64,000 nucleotides of DNA from Epiperipatus broadwayi (Eukaryota; Onychophora; Udeonychophora; Euonychophora; Peripatidae), in NCBI GenBank assembly GCA_028023455.1, contig JAQFVV010000180.1, positions 62,001 to 126,000 of the forward strand, given 5' to 3'. Each line of letters starts with the position of its first letter. Positions within the stretch are counted from its first letter, which is position 1. Shown in pieces: positions 38,631 to 51,530 of this stretch. Under the pieces are notes generated by a model. The model was not told the DNA's origin. It was given only the letters and a program-made list of their open reading frames with translations, and did not search any database. The translations under genes were made by a program, and so were the position numbers.

Positions 38631-38925
38631 TTGTATTTTTATATTGGTCTATTTCCATCATCTAATATGTGTATTGAATGTCTTTAAAAAAAAATTAACT
38701 TTATTTAAATATTTCAAATACATTCACATGTTAGTAATAACACATCAATCAGGATAGTATATGCACAACATTTTGAGAGGTATTATTCTCCCCTCTTCTA
38801 CAGGTGTTGCTGGCCTGACCAGTGACAGTACTAGCTTCAAACATGGACCCTTAGATTGTTGAGTATTGAATTTTAAGGTAACATTCTAACCAACTGAGCC
38901 ATCCTGCAAAGGCAAGAGACTGTAG
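38631..38925 (-). repeat. tRNA-derived SINE, copy 1
   Basis: On the - strand an A box TGGCTCAGTTGGTTAGA (38901-38885) is followed by a decayed B box around 38843-38835, then a body shared with the copy at 55517-55775, ending in an AATATAAAAATACAA-type tail at 38631. It has about 50 bp of extra AT-rich sequence (about 38680-38730) relative to copy 2. No target duplication could be recognised. Confidence 0.75.
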
Positions 38926-39094
38926 AAATTTCATATACTTATCTATGAGGTTCCTCCTGGATTATCCACTTTTTCCTAAGAGTAAAGTTGATTAGTGATT
39001 TCCATACATTATATATAGTCACACTAGGTTGGTTATGGGATTTTTTGCCATTGTCATGTGAGCAACTTTTTTAAATTTTCTTCTTTGTATCTTT

Positions 39095-39265
39095 TCTTCT
39101 CAGTATTTTTGTATTTCCAATTTAACATATGTTCATTGGCACATACATGATCTGTTAACTTAGACACATTGGTTTTCTTTCTCCTAATCATTTGTTTGTG
39201 TTCTTACAAGCGCTTTTCAATGGAACAACTGGTCTCATCAATATATGTTCTTCCACTTTCACATA
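39095..39265 (-). pseudogene. Penelope-like GIY-YIG endonuclease fragment
   Basis: Reading the - strand from about 39262: CESGRTYIDETSCSIEKRL, stop, EHKQMIRRKKTNVSKLTDHV, then CANEHMLNWKYKN. This is the GRTYIGET...R-L-x-EH...L-x-DH-x-x-x-xH core of Penelope-type GIY-YIG domains, with YIDE in place of YIGE. Upstream and downstream parts are scrambled by frameshifts. It matches the canonical motif better than the 3.4 and 23.1 kb copies and is probably a separate subfamily. The + strand open frame at 39169-39375 is its shadow. Confidence 0.65.
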
Positions 39266-39269
39266 GTCC

Positions 39270-41185
39270 TTCAGAAAAATGTCTAGAATTAAGATTAAGG
39301 TTAATTGGGAATATTTTAACAATTCTTAAAATACTTTGTTTTAAATTGCGCTTTCCACAAAAAAGTGAAGCTTAGTATTATTAGAAAAAAATTATAAGAC
39401 TTAGCACTTTTGGAGAACTTAGGTCTCCATATTCATAGCCTATCTTGGGAGTGTCAGCTTACATTGAGATTTTAAGTGAAACTTAGCAGTAATTTATGCA
39501 AAATGTATTCAAAGTTTTCTTTCATAAAGACCATTTTCTGAAGATTGCAAAGCATGATTCTTTTCACTTTATTGCATAGTTGTCATTTGCAATAAAGCAT
39601 ACCTCCTTTATCTTTCATTTCATATCATTACATTTAGTGCACAGTACCTTGCCATAGTGGGTTCAAACACAGCCTGCTGTTCTTTGATGCTCAAAGAATA
39701 TGTTTTATAAATTGAGAATTTTTTCATGGGGAATTTTTACTAAGTAGAAATGATGGAAATGAATTTTCTTAGGAAAAAAATTTTCCTAGAAGTCTTTAAA
39801 CTATACTATTCAGAAACTTTCATGAATAGGTAATATGTTATTCCTAAGACCATCAAAGTTAAACATATAATAATATTAGTAGGAGGAATCATAGTAATGG
39901 TGGTGGTGGTAGTGGTAGAACTAGTAGTAGTAGTGGTAATGGTAGTAGAAGTAATAGCTCTAGCAATAACAGTAGTAATAATAATAATTTATTTTATTGA
40001 AAATGTAGATCAACAGCATATAGCCAATTATATTTTCTATGTTCTAACTATAAGTAAAAAGGTAGAGAAAAAAATCAATACAAGCAAATATTTTGAAACA
40101 GATATACTGTTCCATGTATATATTCATAAGATTTCCCTCACCCCAATTTATAAAGACTAGCATGATTTGTTGTTAAAAAAAAGAAAAGAAAAGACTTAAT
40201 AATGTTTAAGAAAAACTAAAAATTTAAAGAAACAAAGAAATAGTGAAAATTGACTGTAATGAAAAGAAAAAGATAACTTGGTCAAATTAAAAAAAAAAAA
40301 AGAAAACAAATATGTTTAAATGTGCAATTAAAGAAATCTTTCTTTATTAAAATTCATCAATCCAAAAAAGAAAATCAATAAAGTAAAAAAGAAAAAAATA
40401 TATATTTAAACATTAAAAAAAGATAAGCTTATTTTGAAATTTCAGAAAAATAATTTGTAAGGCAAATTAACTTAGGTGTTAAGTCAATGCTCCAGGGAAA
40501 GAAATTTCAAATTAATTAGAAATTCGAAAACACTTAGCCAGATTATTGATAATGGTCTTATACCACCAAAAAGAATAGCCAATGAGCTGGAGGAAATGGC
40601 ATGAACATGGATGAAAACACACACCAACACCAATTGAAGCAAGGGTCATGTAAAATGAATCTGTTCTGATGGGCAGAGAGAGTAGAAATAGGCTGGAAAA
40701 TTTGGATTATAGGGAGAGAGAGTAGTTTTTTTATCAGTTGTATTGGATAAAATCAGCAGAAAAAGTATAAATAAGCTGGAAAATTCAGATTATCAGAGAG
40801 TGTTTGTTTTTTTATCAGTTTTATTAAGTAAAGCAAGAGAGAAAAATCAAACATATCCATGAAGAAACAATTTAACATGGGCAGTTATCCCACTTTTTCT
40901 CTCTATCCATGATCATGAAGTAAGCTCCAGTCTCAGTCTACAGTGCCATTCATCAAGCCCCATTGTTATTGGAAAAAAAAACAAGTCAAAAGGTAAGCAT
41001 TAAAAAATAATAATAATTCAATTATTAATTCTATAATAAAGTTTACAATAAAAAATTAATGGAGTAATATGAAAACATTAATTGTGTTTGATATTCAAAA
41101 TTATAAATGCTCTACCAACACGGAAATGCTGATAACAAACTTATATGTCTATGTTAACTGAAAAATAAATATCTGAGCTATATAT
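39270..41185. other. Intronic AT-rich DNA, no further gene
   Basis: Contains the trinucleotide tract at 39897-39990 and A-rich stretches. A pair of similar segments lies at about 40675-40760 and 40760-40830 (each with AAATTYRGATTAT and TTTTTTATCAGTT), a small tandem duplication of about 75 bp. Confidence 0.45.
39897..39990 (+). repeat. Imperfect GGT/AGT/AAT trinucleotide tract
   Basis: Runs of GGT, AGT and AAT units produce an artefactual poly-valine frame. Confidence 0.85.
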
Positions 41186-41189
41186 ATAT

Positions 41190-42030
41190 ATATATATATC
41201 AGAATAATTAAATTAAGATTGTATATGAAACTGCTGATAAACTTATGTGTAAAAACATATGTCTATGGCTGACAAAATAACAAATATTCATGCTATATAC
41301 TAGAATAATTAAATTAAGATTATAAATGAAACTGCTGATAAACTTATATGTAAAAATATACGTCTGTGGCAGACCAAATAACAAATATTCACGCTAGAAT
41401 AATTAAATGAAGATTATAAATGCTTATATGCATATTGGTTATGTCTAAGTAAAATAATGAAACTTATGTGTGTAAATGCACATCTATACTTGACTGGATT
41501 ATAAATAGTCCCCAAAATAACAAATATTCATGCTAGAATAATTAAATGAAGATTACAAATGCTTGCATGCATATTGGTTGTGTGTAAGTAAAATAATGAA
41601 ACTTATGTGTATAAATGCACATTTATACTTGACTGGATTATAAATAGCCCACAAATCTGGAATTGCTTATATTACCTTTTTACCTATCTGTGATAAATTA
41701 AAAAATAATGAAATGCTATATGAATTACAAATGTTTACATGCATATTAGTTGGGTCTAAGTAAAATAATGAAACTTATGTGTACAAATGCACATCTATAC
41801 TTGACTGGATTATAAATAGTCCACAAATTCAGAATTGCTTATATTACATGTTTACCTACCTCTGATAAATTTAAAAATAATGAAATGCTATATGAATCAC
41901 AAATGCTTACATGCATATTGGTTGTGTCTAAATAAAATAATAAAACTTATGTGTATAATATACATCTATACTTGACTGAATTATAAAAGTTTCACAAATC
42001 TGGAATTGTTCATCTTACCTGTTTACCTAT
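41190..42030. repeat. Composite satellite, units of 95-190 bp
   Basis: Units starting TAGAATAATTAAAT recur at about 41190, 41301, 41396 and 41534, first about 95-105 bp long, then lengthened by a second module (CATATTGGTTRTGTCTAAG...TGCACATCTATACTTGACTGG) that recurs at about 41425, 41565, 41745 and 41910. Later units are about 170-190 bp. Divergence is moderate (80-90 percent by eye). It looks like a higher-order array that grew by addition of a module. Confidence 0.8.
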
Positions 42031-42756
42031 CTAAAAAGGATATACAGATATGGAACAAATAGTTAAAAATATTCATGCAGTAATGGTAGATGTCTACTTG
42101 ATAAAAGATCTTTTGACTTCTTCACACAAGATAAATTAAAATGAATCTTCGTTTGAAATAAATGATGAACTTTATTGGAAGGACTTATCAACATCATTGT
42201 TAATAAAACTGTTGTTATTTAAAATTAATTTTAGTTGTTCAGTTCCACTTTTGCATCACTAGTTATTCATTGCTTTTGTTAATGATAATTTCATGCCTCC
42301 TGAGCTATGTCTGGCATAACTAGACTTAGGTAAGTCAGGTTGTAGTGAGATGGAACTCTAGTGGCACTGTTTGGAAAACTAAACACAGAAATTTCTAGGT
42401 GTTTCCAGTCTCTATGGTGCTACATCCTCTGATGAGCAGGAAATATTGTTGTGGGGGGGGGTAACATCTGTATTGGGGGAAGCCAATTGATGGTTCCTTC
42501 CTACAATATGCTCATCAGGTAATAGTTACAACTGAGGTAGTAAAGGGATTGTACAGGTGTCTAGTTATTATATATATATGTGTGTGTGTGTGTTCATAAA
42601 ATAATGTTATAGAAAATAAGATATAGTGAGTTTAATTATTATATTTATTAATGAGAAGATTAATAAAACTATCAAAATATCAAAAAAGTTATTAGCAAGT
42701 GTATTATTATAAGAGCAGGGAAGGTGAATTAAAGAGGTGACAATTTATTGATAGTT

Positions 42757-42857
42757 TTTTTTCTCATGTGTCATAGCATCAGCTGGGAAATGAATCCGCT
42801 AACCTGGGACAACTGCTTGTAAAGCAGCCATCACTGATCTCTTGACCACCAATGCTT
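42757..42857 (-). repeat. tRNA-Val-like retroposon (101 bp) with 19-bp target duplication
   Basis: The insert is flanked by perfect direct repeats, TGACAATTTATTGATAGTT, at 42738-42756 and 42857-42875. On the - strand it begins AGCATTGGTGGTC, holds an anticodon arm CTGC-TTTACAA-GCAG (anticodon UAC, valine), a degenerate T arm GGATTCATTTCCC, a matching 3' acceptor-like ATGCT, and ends in an A-rich tail (42757-42763). AGCAT at the start pairs with ATGCT near the tail, so almost the entire insert is one tRNA-like unit. It is a LINE-mobilised tRNA pseudogene or minimal SINE, not a working tRNA gene. Confidence 0.75.
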
Positions 42858-43592
42858 GACAATTTATTGATAGTTGAGAAACAAAGTTTAATATAAAACA
42901 AAATAAAAACCTTAGTGAAATTAATAAGAGAGAGAAAAATAATTTTATGAGAAATAATCTTGTCAAGAATTTAAAATATTTAAAACAAAAAAGAAATAAA
43001 ACTATGGCCATTAGTTACCATTGCACATTTAGAAAATTTATTTTAAATCATCTGTTTTAAATAAGAGACTTGTTTCGAGTTAAGATTCCAAGTAAAAGAT
43101 TTATATTCTAAAATGGAAAGAACCAGTAAGTGTAATAACATATTTAATTGGAGGATTAAAAAGACTTATCAAATGAATTGCCAACATTGGTCCAATTTAA
43201 ATTGGCCATTGTAAAGTTGGAAAAAAAGGCAATTATCCAATTGATTTGAACAGTAGATATTATACTTTAATTTAAAGACACAAATATTAGGAGAGTTTAA
43301 TGTCATACTTCAACAATCAACATCAGTCAGATGAATAGTAGTTGTCATAAAATGGAAGGTAATGAGAGTCATCCCTGTGTCTGGACATAAGAAAGGCAAC
43401 CATGATTTTAAACATTCTATTTACTATATTTTCAATATAAAGATGAAAACATCTATGGCTAGAAAATAATATAGTAAGACTTTTTCAGAGAAACTGCCAT
43501 GATTTGGGCAGAATTAAAAACAAACTTAAATCTAAAAATTCAGATTTATTAAAAAATGAAATTTAAAGTCATTCCTTAAATAATATTGAAAT

Positions 43593-45955
43593 AAATAATG
43601 TCTTATTCATTTCTGTGTCAGCTATGTGGTCTTCCACATGGTAGAGAGATGATTTTAGGAGTTGTGATGATGGTAATAAATATTTTATTCAAAAGTTAGA
43701 AATTCTTTTGTTATATAATATTGTAATAATAAAGTAGAACAAATTATTTAAAATAAAATATTGGTAATCATCTGAAATCCAGGCATGACCGCTTGGGGCA
43801 TTGATGTTGTACAAAATCAATCAAATGTAACATTACTGGGCTCCACAACTTTTTTTTTTTTATAGAACATGATTTTTTTTTCTTGATTAAACAAATTTTT
43901 ATTTCATTTATAACATGATTTCTTTTTTATTAAACAAATTTTTATATTCATTTTCATTGTTTTTTTTTAACCTGACATTTTTCTTTATTCAACAAATTTT
44001 GGTAAGTTAATTTTGTGTTTATTTTTTTGATTTTAACAACTTTGGACGGTTTCATGATGAAAAAACTTGTTTTAACCCTGCCGAAAAAATATAATACAAT
44101 TATTTGGGACTTGTTTTGACTTTGTTCTACCTTTTTTTTTTTTTTTTTTTGGTTGACTAAATTGTTTTTTTTATTATTATTAAATCAAAAGTAACTTTTG
44201 TGTTGTTGGGTGTTAAAAAATTGTTTTGAAACCTCCACCCTCAGATCAATAATTGTAACAAAGTCAATAATTTTTCTTTTTTTAAACAACTTTTTTTTTC
44301 ACTTTTTACTTTTATTTATATTTCGTTTGAATTAGCCTTTTTTTTGGCTTCTACAATAAACTGCTTTTTTGGGGATTTTCGTACTGTTATTATTAACAAA
44401 AAGTAAACAAAAATAATAATTTATTTTAATTCCACTTGTTTTAACCCTGCTGAAAAAATATAATGCAATTATTTGGGAATTGTTTCGAATTTTTTCTACC
44501 TTTTTTTTTTGGGGGGGGGGGGGGTTTGACCAAATTGTATTTCTTCTTATTAAATCAAAAGTAACTTTTGTGTTTTTTGGAGGTAAAAAATTGTTTTCAA
44601 ACCCCCACACTCAGAAAAATAACTGTAACAAAAAGTCAATAATTTCTTTAGAAGCCAAAAAAAAAAAGGTAATTCAAACGAAACTTGTTAATTTCTAATG
44701 AAAAAAAAGTACACAAACTTTGGACTTTTTGAATTTATTTATTTTATTTCTGTAATAAAAACAATCTGGTATTTGGGAGGACATTATGTCCCTGAAAAAA
44801 AAATACTGTCTCCCTCACTTTCTGTACTTGGCAATTGTGAAAAGTTTAAAAATTGCACAATCTTCTCAGATCTTTTATTGGTCTCGTATATTCTCCACGC
44901 TGAAATGTGACTTAGTGTGTGAGCTTTGTCGAAGCATGTTTGAACATACCCTTTGCCAACTTTTTGCATATTAACATTTTTTTAGGGAAGGGTGGGGGCC
45001 ATATGACAATTATTAGTAATTAACAACATTATTTAAATATAAATGACATTACTCTATTATGGAGATTTGAAAAGTTGTATCGACTTGAAAGTCAAACACC
45101 CTCAAGCGATATGGTAATCAGCTATGAATAGAACAAATACATGTAAATAGTTTCGAAGCACAAAACAGGCCTTAATATTTTTGTGCAATGTCATGTAAAG
45201 CAGCTTAGCTAGTGGGTTAATACAATATTAAATGTGTATTAAAATAAATTATTAATTGTCATGATAATATAGAAGTCGCAATAGTTGTTAAAAAATATAT
45301 TTTTTTAAATTTAAGAGAAACTGCTAAATTTTCTTATCAAAGATTGAATTGCAAAACAACTCAATTAAAAATTAGTTTAAAAAAGATTAAACCTTTTTAG
45401 ATAAAAGATTTAAAAAGAAAAAAAAATTCAAGCAATTTAAATGTTTTCCAAGTTAATTAATTAAAGTATTTTCAAAAAATTTATAATTAAAATAAAAAAA
45501 TGTTAAGAATAAGAACGCATGTTGGAAAACTGGATCAGGGTGTTCAAAAGCAATAAGTAAAACTTATATAAAATCAATTTTTCTTCTAGCAAACATTCTG
45601 AATTTTCACTTTATTCAAACAACATTGAATTTTTATTATGTAGAATGAATAGAGAACAAAACTGCCAACTGCTAATCTTATTCTGGACATTATGCCACTT
45701 ACAAATGAATAGATAAATTCTTGCTATCTTGAAAAAATCAAATTATGGCAATGGGACTTGGGCTTTGTAAATTTTTTATTTAAAAAAACTGCTTAGACTT
45801 TTATTCTATTTTAAGTGTATTTTAATATATTTATTTTAACAAACTTTATGAAATAAGTGTTTTGCTAAAAAAATGTTTAGACATTTTCCTAACTATTTTA
45901 AGTTTGTTTTAGTGTATTAATCCTAATAAACTTTATGAAGTGAATGCTTTGTTAA
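43593..45955. repeat. Unclassified dispersed repeat R, copy 1 (interrupted)
   Basis: 43593-43762 plus about 45244-45955 match 51899-52800 in the same order and orientation at about 80 percent identity by eye. For example, ATAATGTCTTATTCA starts both, and TGAATTGCAAAACAACT occurs at about 45345 and 52209. TIR transposon A copy 2 sits between the two parts. The function and class of the repeat are unknown. Confidence 0.75.
43763..45243. mobile_element. TIR transposon A, copy 2 (inverted, one end lost)
   Basis: The element starts GGTAATCATCTGAAATCC at 43763 and follows copy 1 (26218-27967) in reverse orientation, with the same internal poly-T, poly-G and CACCC tracts and the conserved unique segment at about 44790-45235. 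Homology stops at about 45243, so roughly 90 bp including the second terminus is missing. An empty site is seen in the other copy of repeat R near 52085-52100. The open frames within it (44332-44974) lie in low-complexity sequence and are not genes. Confidence 0.82.
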
Positions 45956-45959
45956 AAAT

Positions 45960-48115
45960 AAAAAGCCGCGTTTGCGATAAAATATTTTAGCTGCATTTTA
46001 AAATCAAAATTTGTTTTACTTTCTTTATTATACCTGTAATAACTGAAATACAGGCTTATTATATACCTGTATCAATACACGTAATATATAGGGTATAAGT
46101 GCTCAGATATATTTGAGCACATTGCATATATGTGTAGAAATGATAATCTGGACCAACTGATGATTGTTGGCTTAGTGTGAAATAAGTGTATTGGTGATTA
46201 TCTTTTCAACATATATGTGTTCAAGTGTATCAGTGATATGAGATAGAGTAATGAGTGGTGGGTTGTGTGAAAGTCTGTGCTTATATACCCTAGACATTTA
46301 ATATACTTGTTAACTAAAGTTTTCTTTCTATAACAGAAAGAATTTATTTTCTCTGTTTTAAAAATTATCAGTTTAATAAAAAGATAATATAAAGCTTCCA
46401 TGTGTTAAATGATGAGAGTAAATAATTATTAGTAATTTTTTTTCTTTCTCTCCCTCTTTCACTCTCTCTCTCTTTCTCAAGTTAATAATTGATTTGTATC
46501 AATCAAATTTCTTTATTCATAGCTGGCCCTTCTTTTGATTGCTGAGGTTTAGATTATGTGTAGATGAGCTTATATTGTATATGCAGTTGTTTGTTCACTG
46601 TCAAATAATTAAAAATATTTTCATATTTATATGGGAGATATTACTTGAGATTTTGTTTTAAAGATTTACGGAACAGTTTCAAAATGAGGCATTACTGTAG
46701 AAGTCAGAGTTTTATTAAATGAGAATTTGGACTGAAGTTGCCATTTCTTAGAGTTATCATTGAAAAAATTGGCAGTTATAATTATCCCCTATTAGAGAAA
46801 AATATCTATGTCAGCTATGTGAAGAATTGTATTTTAAGAACTGTATTAATATTATAAATGTAATGAAAATTAATATTTAAAATTAATTACAGAAACCTTT
46901 GACACATTATAAGTAATTATTGTTTTATTCCATGCATGTGAACTAAAACAATAATGTAAGATAGATTCTAGAAATGGTTTTATTAAAAAAAGACAAGAGA
47001 GAAAGTTTTATTTTGACTAGCAATTATATTTTGTAATTAAACTATTGTTGTTATAATGTTTTAAGGTTTTTATATGTAATATTGCTTGATCTGCATATTT
47101 ATTCCATGTCCATTTCTCAGGGTAACTTATGTTCTCTGTGATTTAGCCAGATATTGCAAATGTACATGGTGTAGTGATCATCGTCATCCTATTAAAATAT
47201 TGTTTAAACATGGATATGGGCTAGTCTGTCTCCAGTATTTAAAGTCAGGTACCATTTGTATTAACTGAGATAAATGTAAATAAGTGAAACAGTCTGACCA
47301 TTACATAGTAATAGAATCTATTCATAAATTTCTGTTCACATGGGGGGGGGGGGCTTTTTTTCACAGTTATTGTAAACTCCCATTTTCTTTTTCCATATAT
47401 TGTAATTATATTATATAAACAAAAAATTTACACAAAGCTGAAGTTATGGAGAGAAAATAAGTACTTGCCAGATTCCAAGATGATCCAGGGAGTAATGTTT
47501 TGCAATTGGTGGTGAATCCAGTTATAAGTATATGAAGAATAATGAGTCTATTGCAAAGCAAAAGAAATCTTCAAATCAAGAAAATAAAATTACAGAGTAA
47601 AGATGTTAAAATGTCTAAAGAGAAGACTGCAATATTTATAGAAGCAAATATTATGCAAATCATCATCTGTTTATGTAAGCAGTTTTAGCAAAAAATTGAT
47701 GAGCATTATGAATATATAGTTCAAAAGATATAAGGTCAAACCATTTGAATAAGAAACAAAAGTTAGATGATCCAAAGAAAATAGAGGAAGGTATTGAAGC
47801 AGTCAATCTTAGCCCAAGATCGAGCTTCATGGTTCCATGTACTAACCTATGTTCAAACCTTATATCCCATCCTGTTCCTTTAGTCGTGTATATATATATA
47901 TTGTATATATTTAAGATGCACGCCTAAAGGTTATAAAATTTTAACTTTTCAATAACATTTTTTTTATTATTCTTTTTTATTAAAATACATAGGTGTGGCT
48001 CAGATATATATATATAATACAGGATCAAATATACTAACAAAATATTAGTTTTATAAATATTTTATTATACGTTATTTATATAAAAAAAAAATTTAAATTG
48101 TTTTTTTCTATTAAA
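45960..48115. other. Intronic AT-rich DNA, no gene recognised
   Basis: Contains a CT-rich tract (about 46440-46480) and a poly-G run (about 47342-47353). A Lys-rich, repeatedly stopped frame at about 47450-47820 weakly resembles the coiled-coil relics elsewhere. Nothing else is supported. Confidence 0.4.
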
Positions 48116-48118
48116 TTG

Positions 48119-50800
48119 TATATTTTGTAAAATCCAAGATGGAAGATGCAACTGTTAATTGTCCAAAAATAATTAAAGGGGTGGAAATATAATATTGTTT
48201 TAATCTTAGGAAGGAATTTTTAATTAAAGTCTTACTGAAAATAAAATGGGGAATCAGATTAATAGATTTCACTTTTGTTATAAACATTTTTGTCAAATCT
48301 ATTTCCAATCTGGAAATAGATTTGAATATATTTTTGGAATGTTATCTAACATTTGCATCTTCAAAAACAATGGACAAAGAAATGTAAGATATTGTTAGAT
48401 CAGAGATTAGAGTATCAGCTAGAAATAAGAAATTAAAAGCATTCCTGAAATACCTGAGAGTAGTATAAAATGGGCTGATTTTAAAACACCAAAAGAATAG
48501 TTACTTCTGAGAGAACTGTGTTGCCTTCAATACTCCACGCAACTTTGAAATCTAAGAAAGTGATAGAGTAGGCACCAATTATTTTTCGAACCCTTGTGGG
48601 TCTTTTTCCCACTATGTACCATCTTGCTGCTGCTTTAGAATGAAGTAAAGGCCTTACCTGGGGACATTGGCATGCTGATCAGAAGCTTGTTGTCACATAA
48701 GAACTGCCATGCATGAGGTGGACTTTTTAATATGGATTCTTACAATGGTGCAAGGTAAATTTTCAAGGCACCATCTAAAAGTAAATCTAGCCTAACTAAT
48801 CTCACCTAGATTTCTTTCATAATTGATTTAACTTTGTAACTTTCTACTATGGAAAAATGTAATTTGTTCTTAAATAATTTCTATAAATCTCATTTTCTCT
48901 CATATGCTCTAACTTTCTTTAACTTTGGCGCGGTCATTTCTTTATATGAATTTATGATTTAGTTTATTAATATGCCAATCTAAAGCAACCTGGTGAGCTC
49001 AATTTATAAAATCCTTTCTTTTAATTAAATTAGAACTCCATGGAGTGAGGTTATTAAATCTCCCCTTTTTTTAGATCTTAAAATATATTATTAATCAATA
49101 TGCTCGGCAGATTGTTTTTCCGAGTTAACCTATTTTATTTTCAGTATAAAAATTGTTATTTGTCCAACTTTGAATAGAGTAAAATAATTCTATCTGGGGT
49201 GAATCCAGAACTTAGGCTAATTACAATGTAAAACCTTATTTATTTTATAAATGTTATTTATTCAATTCTGAAAAGGTGACCTATTAGTTGTTTTCTATAA
49301 CTACTAGCTTTTTTTTATTTTTATATACTCTTAAAATATCAAACACTGTACTTAAATATTTCAGTTATTATAAACTCCATGAAGATGGGATTTATTTATT
49401 TTAAATAGCAAAACAGGAAGGGGTAAAATCTTAATGTATTTATTTTATTTAAAGAAAATCTTCTCTTTATATATATTATAGTGGCATAACATATTATTTG
49501 TAGAAATTATAGCATTAAAACAAACAAGGATCATGTATTATAAAGCAGTAAATCTTATTCCATGTCATTAGTGACATTCAGCCATACTGCATTACTGACA
49601 TTCTGCTCCTCTTCGTGAATTTATATATATATATGCTTTTAATCTGGGGGTTGTGACAAGATTGAACCCATAGATTTCTTCTCATGTCCTTTCCTGTGGA
49701 TAGTTGAGCTTCCCAGGACTTTCTTCATATAAAGGACCTCTGCATATTGATGACATCCATGGCATACCTAATCACACTTCTCTAATCACTGCCCTAGAAA
49801 GGGGGTCTTAGACTTCGTTTTTTGTCCAGAAACACAAGAATTCTCTTTGATTTTTCTGCCATTATGTCAGTACCACCACTTCTTCATATTATTAGTTCTT
49901 TTGCTTATGAGTTTTAATGTTATAATATTAAAATTGCACTCTGCTCAAAATATATATTTAAATGCCAAATATTATTAGTTTTGTTAATTAAAATATTATT
50001 TCGGTTGTATTATACAATCCTACCATCGTAATTTGTTAGTTCTGTATTTAAAAGTATATGTCTTGGGGAAAATAAAGTGTTCTTCTTACTATTGTTAATT
50101 AAAAGAATTTTCAATAAATATTTTTTCATATAACTAAATATAATTTTCAAATGTGTTTTACTTATTTTCACGACCGTAATGGCATGAAAGTAGTTTATAT
50201 TATATCTGTAATGAATTCTGCAACACTCCCCGAAATCATATGTTAGTCACCATGTTTCAGAACCTTAAATCAAAGTGTTAATGGCAATATATGTAATCTT
50301 TTTAATAAATGATTGGCATTTTAATACCGTACCCATCAAAGAGGTGTGTTAATTGTCAGCATAAATCCAAATAAGTAATTATCTACCATTTGGTAGATTA
50401 CTCATTCACGCACATATTAATGTATATAATTAAGTCATAATGTATATAATTAATTTTTTATATTAAACTATTTGATATTGTCTAACTTGTTTGAGGAGTT
50501 CAAATTCCTTTTTCTCCATTTCCACACATACAACTATGTACATGCATATTTTAATGCAGTTAATATTGAGTTCTCATTGTCTTCTCCACTCTGCTATTGC
50601 ACTGGATTTAGAATATATTTTCATATGCCATCATTATATGTTATTTATTAGGTATTTGATCTGGTGCTTAGGGAGTGGGTTCAAAACCAGGTTGGTCCCT
50701 GACCTAAATCTTGGGCTTGACTGGGTTTGAAGTATGTTTCATTGAGTTCCAGCTCATGTTAGATGGATCATCATGTTTTGTCCAGTACAATATAGAAAAT
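48119..50800. repeat. Left arm of second long inverted repeat
   Basis: It matches 59610-63790 in reverse. Anchors: GGGGTGAATCCAGAACT near 49198 against its complement near 62680; GATTGGCATTTTAATA near 50311 against 61475; CTTGACTGGGTTTGAAGTA near 50715 against 59685; and AATAGATTTGAATATATTT near 48313 against 63530. It is about 2.7 kb, diverged, and contains a perfect B-box string GGTTCAAAACC near 50678 without a convincing A box. The left copy lacks the transposon found in the right arm. Confidence 0.75.
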
Positions 50801-51530
50801 AAGCAAGTACAGCTTAAAAAAGAAACAAAGGATCAAATGACTGAGAATAAACAAACTCACTTGTAATTAAAGCCAAAAGATGAACCTAAAATATGTGATG
50901 AAGTTGCAATTGAATCAGAACCAAAACTATTGAAGCAAAATGTACAAAGTGGGCATGAGCAGATACAAATAAGTGATCAAATCATTGAAGATCAATCTGA
51001 TGAATCAAAACAAGAAGAAGATAATGAATGTAAAATCACTGAGAAATGTTCAATGTGAGCAAGAACTAACACAAGTAATAGACCAAATAGTAAAGGATAA
51101 ATTTAAGACATTAAAACAATATAGAAAATGAACTGAAATTATATGAAAAAAAGAAATTCAACAGGAACATGTTCAAATAAAAGATCAAAGAGTCAAAGAT
51201 AAACCTAATGCATTGAAGAAAAATGAAGATGAACTACAACTATATGAAAAATTTAGAAATTGAACAAGAATACATTCAAATTAAAGAACAAATAGCAGAT
51301 GGTAGTGAACTAAAAAGGTAAGCAAGAATTGTTAAAAATAATATATATCCAAATACATGAAGATGAGCCTAAAGGCTCACAACAAAAGTCAGGTAGATTT
51401 AAAGAATGTGATGAAAAGATATTAAAAAAACAAGAAAACAGATTAAAAGTTAGTGTATCCCCAAAAGAAAATGAAGTTAGTATTAATATAAAAATTGAAT
51501 TAAGACTTTCCATTTAAGCTGATCAAAGTA
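50800..51530 (+). pseudogene. Decayed Lys/Glu-rich reading frame, unrecognised
   Basis: Blocks of one or another frame remain open: EPKICDEVAIESEPKLLKQN and SDQIIEDQSDESKQEEDNE (about 50885-51030), and at 51329-51517 IYIQIHEDEPKGSQQKSGRF and CDEKILKKQENRLKVSVS. Repeated EDQ/KE motifs and charged composition resemble the relics at 16.0-16.6 and 19.3-20.5 kb. The family is unknown; it may be ORF1-like retroelement debris lying just beyond the inverted-repeat arm. Confidence 0.35.

Noticed and set aside
39897-40160. Poly-Val open frame
   Set aside because: Produced by a GGT/AGT trinucleotide tract; the rest is AT-rich chance sequence.
44332-44974. Several open frames on both strands
   Set aside because: All lie in low-complexity or repeated sequence of TIR transposon A copy 2; none resembles a transposase.
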